A stretch of DNA of 64,000 bases from Akkermansia sp. N21116 (GTDB lineage: Bacteria; Verrucomicrobiota; Verrucomicrobiia; Verrucomicrobiales; Akkermansiaceae): positions 1,860,001 through 1,924,000 of the forward strand of contig NZ_CP139035.1 in assembly GCF_029854705.2 (NCBI RefSeq). Reading direction: 5' to 3'. Under the pieces are notes generated by a model. It saw only the letters and a program-made list of their open reading frames with translations. It had not been told where the DNA came from and made no database searches. Below are positions 62,282 through 64,000 of this stretch, piece by piece. Numbering within the stretch: the stretch's first letter is position 1; each line of letters starts with the position of its first letter. The position numbers and the translations under genes are program-made.

Positions 62282-64000
62282 TTATTCGCCGGCCCGGGAG
62301 GGCTTTTTGACGAGAAGCCAGATGATGGATGCCAGCACGGCGAAGGCGAGTACCTGTCCGGCTCCGAATCCGCTCCCTTCATAAAGCCATGTGCCGAACT
62401 GATTGATCAGGAAGGCGAGGACATAGGCTAACAAGCACATGTAGCCTATGGCGAACCAGGTCCATTTGGCGCTGTTCATTTCGCGGCGGATGGCTCCTAT
62501 GGCGGCAAAACAGGGAGCGCAGAGCAGGTTGAAGATCATGAATGAGAAGGCGGTAATGGTCGTGAAGGCTCCTGCCCGGGCGAGTTTGGAACCCGTTTCC
62601 TGGATTTCCTGTTCTTCTTCATCAATGTCTTCTTCCGGAGCGGCATCGGCCACGGCTTCTCCGGCTTGATGTTCCGTTTCCGGAGCGGCGGCCGGTATTT
62701 CTCCCTCTCCGTCTTTTTCCGCGAATTCAGAGGATCCTGCATCGGCATAGAGGACACCAAAAGTGCCGACAACGTTTTCCTTGGCGATTAAGCCGGTAAC
62801 GGTAGCGACGGTCGGTTTCCAATCCCCCCAGCCGAGCGGCGAAAAGACGGGGGCGGCTGCATTGCCGAGGTTTGCCAGCATACTGTCGTTTTCTTCGACG
62901 GAATCCATTTTCCAATTGTAGCTGGAAAGGAACCAGATGAGGGCGCTGGCGAGGAAGATGATGCTCCCTGCCTTCTTGACAAAAGCTTTGCAACGTTCCC
63001 AGGCATGGACGATGACATTCTTCCATGCCGGGATGTGGTAGAGGGGCAGTTCCATGACGAATGGGCTGGGATCTCCGGCGAACATGGCTGTTTTCTTCAA
63101 GATGAGTCCGGAGAGGATAATGGCGCCTATGCCGATGAAGTAGGCGCTGGGTGCCACCCAGGATGAGTCCGGAAAGAATGCTCCCGCGATCAAAGCGATG
63201 ATGGGGGTCTTGGCTCCGCATGGAATAAAGGTGGTTACCATGATTGTCATGCGGCGGTCTTTTTCATTTTCAATCGTGCGCGTTGCCATGACTCCGGGAA
63301 CGCCGCAACCCATCGAAACGAGCATCGGGATGAATGATTTGCCGGAAAGCCCGAATTTGCGGAAAATGCGATCCATGATAAATGCGACGCGCGACATGTA
63401 TCCGCAGTCTTCCAGAATACCGAGGCAAAGGAACAGGACTGCCATTTGAGGCAGGAAACCGAGGACGGCCCCGACACCTGCGATGATGCCGTCCAGAATC
63501 AGGCTTTGCAGCCATTCGGCGCATGCGACGCTTTCCAGGAATGAGCTTGTCCACTCCGGGATAAGTTCTCCGAAAAGAGTATCGTTGGCCCAGTCCGTAC
63601 CGTAGGCGCCGATGGTCTGGATGGAGATGTAATAGACGGCCCACATGACGACGGCGAAGATGGGCAGCCCGAACCAGCGGTTGGTGATGATGCGGTCGAT
63701 TTTGTCGCTTGTGGTCATGCCGCTTTGCCTGGCTTTGACCACAACGTTCGAAACGATGTCTGCAATGGCATTGTAGCGTTCCCCGGTGATGATGGATTCC
63801 CCGTCATCGTCGTACTTCTTTTCCGTTTTTCCGATGATGTCGTCAATGACTGCCTTTTCGTGGGGGGTGAGAGGCAGTTCTTCCATGATTTTCTTGTCTC
63901 GTTCAAAGACTTTGACTGCAAACCATTTGCTTTTTTCCCGAGGGCAGTAGGGGACAATGACTGACGAGATTTCTTCCAGAGCTTTTTCAATGTGGGACGG
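62282..64000 (-). CDS. feoB: Ferrous iron transporter B, C-terminal part (5' end outside window)
   Basis: The frame runs open from base 64000, so 572 residues of the C-terminal part are present. They cover the helical linker after the G domain (HIEKALEEISSVIVPYCPRE) and the membrane transport domain with two gate motifs: GCGVPGVMATRTIENEKDRR, MVTTFIPCGAKTPIIALIAG, and the later CAPCFAAIGAIRREM. The GTPase domain lies outside the window. An acidic, Glu- and Ala-rich insertion of about 45 residues (from EFAEKDGEGEIPAAAPETEH onward) splits the loop before the last gate, unlike E. coli FeoB. FeoB takes up Fe2+ across the inner membrane. The Cys-rich partner follows; feoA, if present, is upstream. 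Confidence 0.95.
   Translation of the reverse strand, partial: PSHIEKALEEISSVIVPYCPREKSKWFAVKVFERDKKIMEELPLTPHEKAVIDDIIGKTEKKYDDDGESIITGERYNAIADIVSNVVVKARQSGMTTSDKIDRIITNRWFGLPIFAVVMWAVYYISIQTIGAYGTDWANDTLFGELIPEWTSSFLESVACAEWLQSLILDGIIAGVGAVLGFLPQMAVLFLCLGILEDCGYMSRVAFIMDRIFRKFGLSGKSFIPMLVSMGCGVPGVMATRTIENEKDRRMTIMVTTFIPCGAKTPIIALIAGAFFPDSSWVAPSAYFIGIGAIILSGLILKKTAMFAGDPSPFVMELPLYHIPAWKNVIVHAWERCKAFVKKAGSIIFLASALIWFLSSYNWKMDSVEENDSMLANLGNAAAPVFSPLGWGDWKPTVATVTGLIAKENVVGTFGVLYADAGSSEFAEKDGEGEIPAAAPETEHQAGEAVADAAPEEDIDEEEQEIQETGSKLARAGAFTTITAFSFMIFNLLCAPCFAAIGAIRREMNSAKWTWFAIGYMCLLAYVLAFLINQFGTWLYEGSGFGAGQVLAFAVLASIIWLLVKKPSRAGE

Noticed and set aside
1-64000. tRNA, rRNA, CRISPR array or intact transposase
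   Set aside because: No cloverleaf with T-loop sequence, no repeat-spacer arrays and no transposase or integrase coding frame was seen; a covariance-model scan could overturn this.

Overview
The window looks like chromosomal DNA from an Akkermansia-type member of the Verrucomicrobiota. This is inferred from gene content and not tested by a search: a giant autotransporter with the family's typical N-terminus, secreted GH16 and GH84 hydrolases suited to host glycans, two bactofilins, a two-subunit methylmalonyl-CoA mutase, FeoB with its Cys-rich partner, and few strong Shine-Dalgarno sites. No tRNA, rRNA, CRISPR array, intact transposase or prophage was seen.

Layout. 1-1790 (+): the 3' end of a MacB-like ABC permease and a TolC-like outer-membrane lipoprotein. 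1830-7473 (-): PPK2, bactofilin, zinc-ribbon bactofilin, a UvrA paralogue and a GNAT acetyltransferase; the last three genes overlap by 4 bases each. 7557-10138 (-): ECF sigma factor, a probable anti-sigma factor, a PDZ protein with a degenerate trypsin fold, and a solitary RelE-like protein. 10199-13788 (-): OsmC, PurM, PurF. 13868-20119 (+): DsbD, GH16, GH84. 20344-22869 (+): a ribosomal leader hairpin, rpsM-rpsK-rpsD, a terminator and a HAD phosphatase. 23056-25015 (+): two paralogous outer-membrane beta-barrel proteins. 25408-26421 (-): a Tat-exported DUF362 protein.

26755-52410 (-) is one uninterrupted reading frame of 8551 codons, a giant autotransporter adhesin filling 40% of the window. 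Its passenger contains long-range modules of about 2.2 kb plus younger DNA repeats. Upstream is an AT-rich region of about 0.9 kb. In it, two copies of a 17-nt dyad element lie in inverted orientation about 260 bp apart, starting 28 bp before the start codon. This is the layout expected of an invertible (phase-variable) promoter segment, and is the most exciting lead here.

53358-55843 (-): two tandem small membrane proteins, UDP-glucose pyrophosphorylase and a small GGQ release-factor homologue. 56153-60373 (+): MutA and MutB. 60569-61042 (-): MarR regulator. 61322-61819 (+): small lipoprotein. 61921-61975: a perfect 22-bp inverted repeat. 62058-64000 (-): Cys-rich FeoB partner and FeoB, cut by the window edge.

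The genes centre on the envelope and host interface: efflux, disulfide reduction in the periplasm, glycan hydrolysis, a giant surface adhesin, porin-like proteins, bactofilin cytoskeleton and an envelope-type sigma module. Core metabolism (purines, UDP-glucose, the propionate/succinate route, iron uptake) is interspersed.
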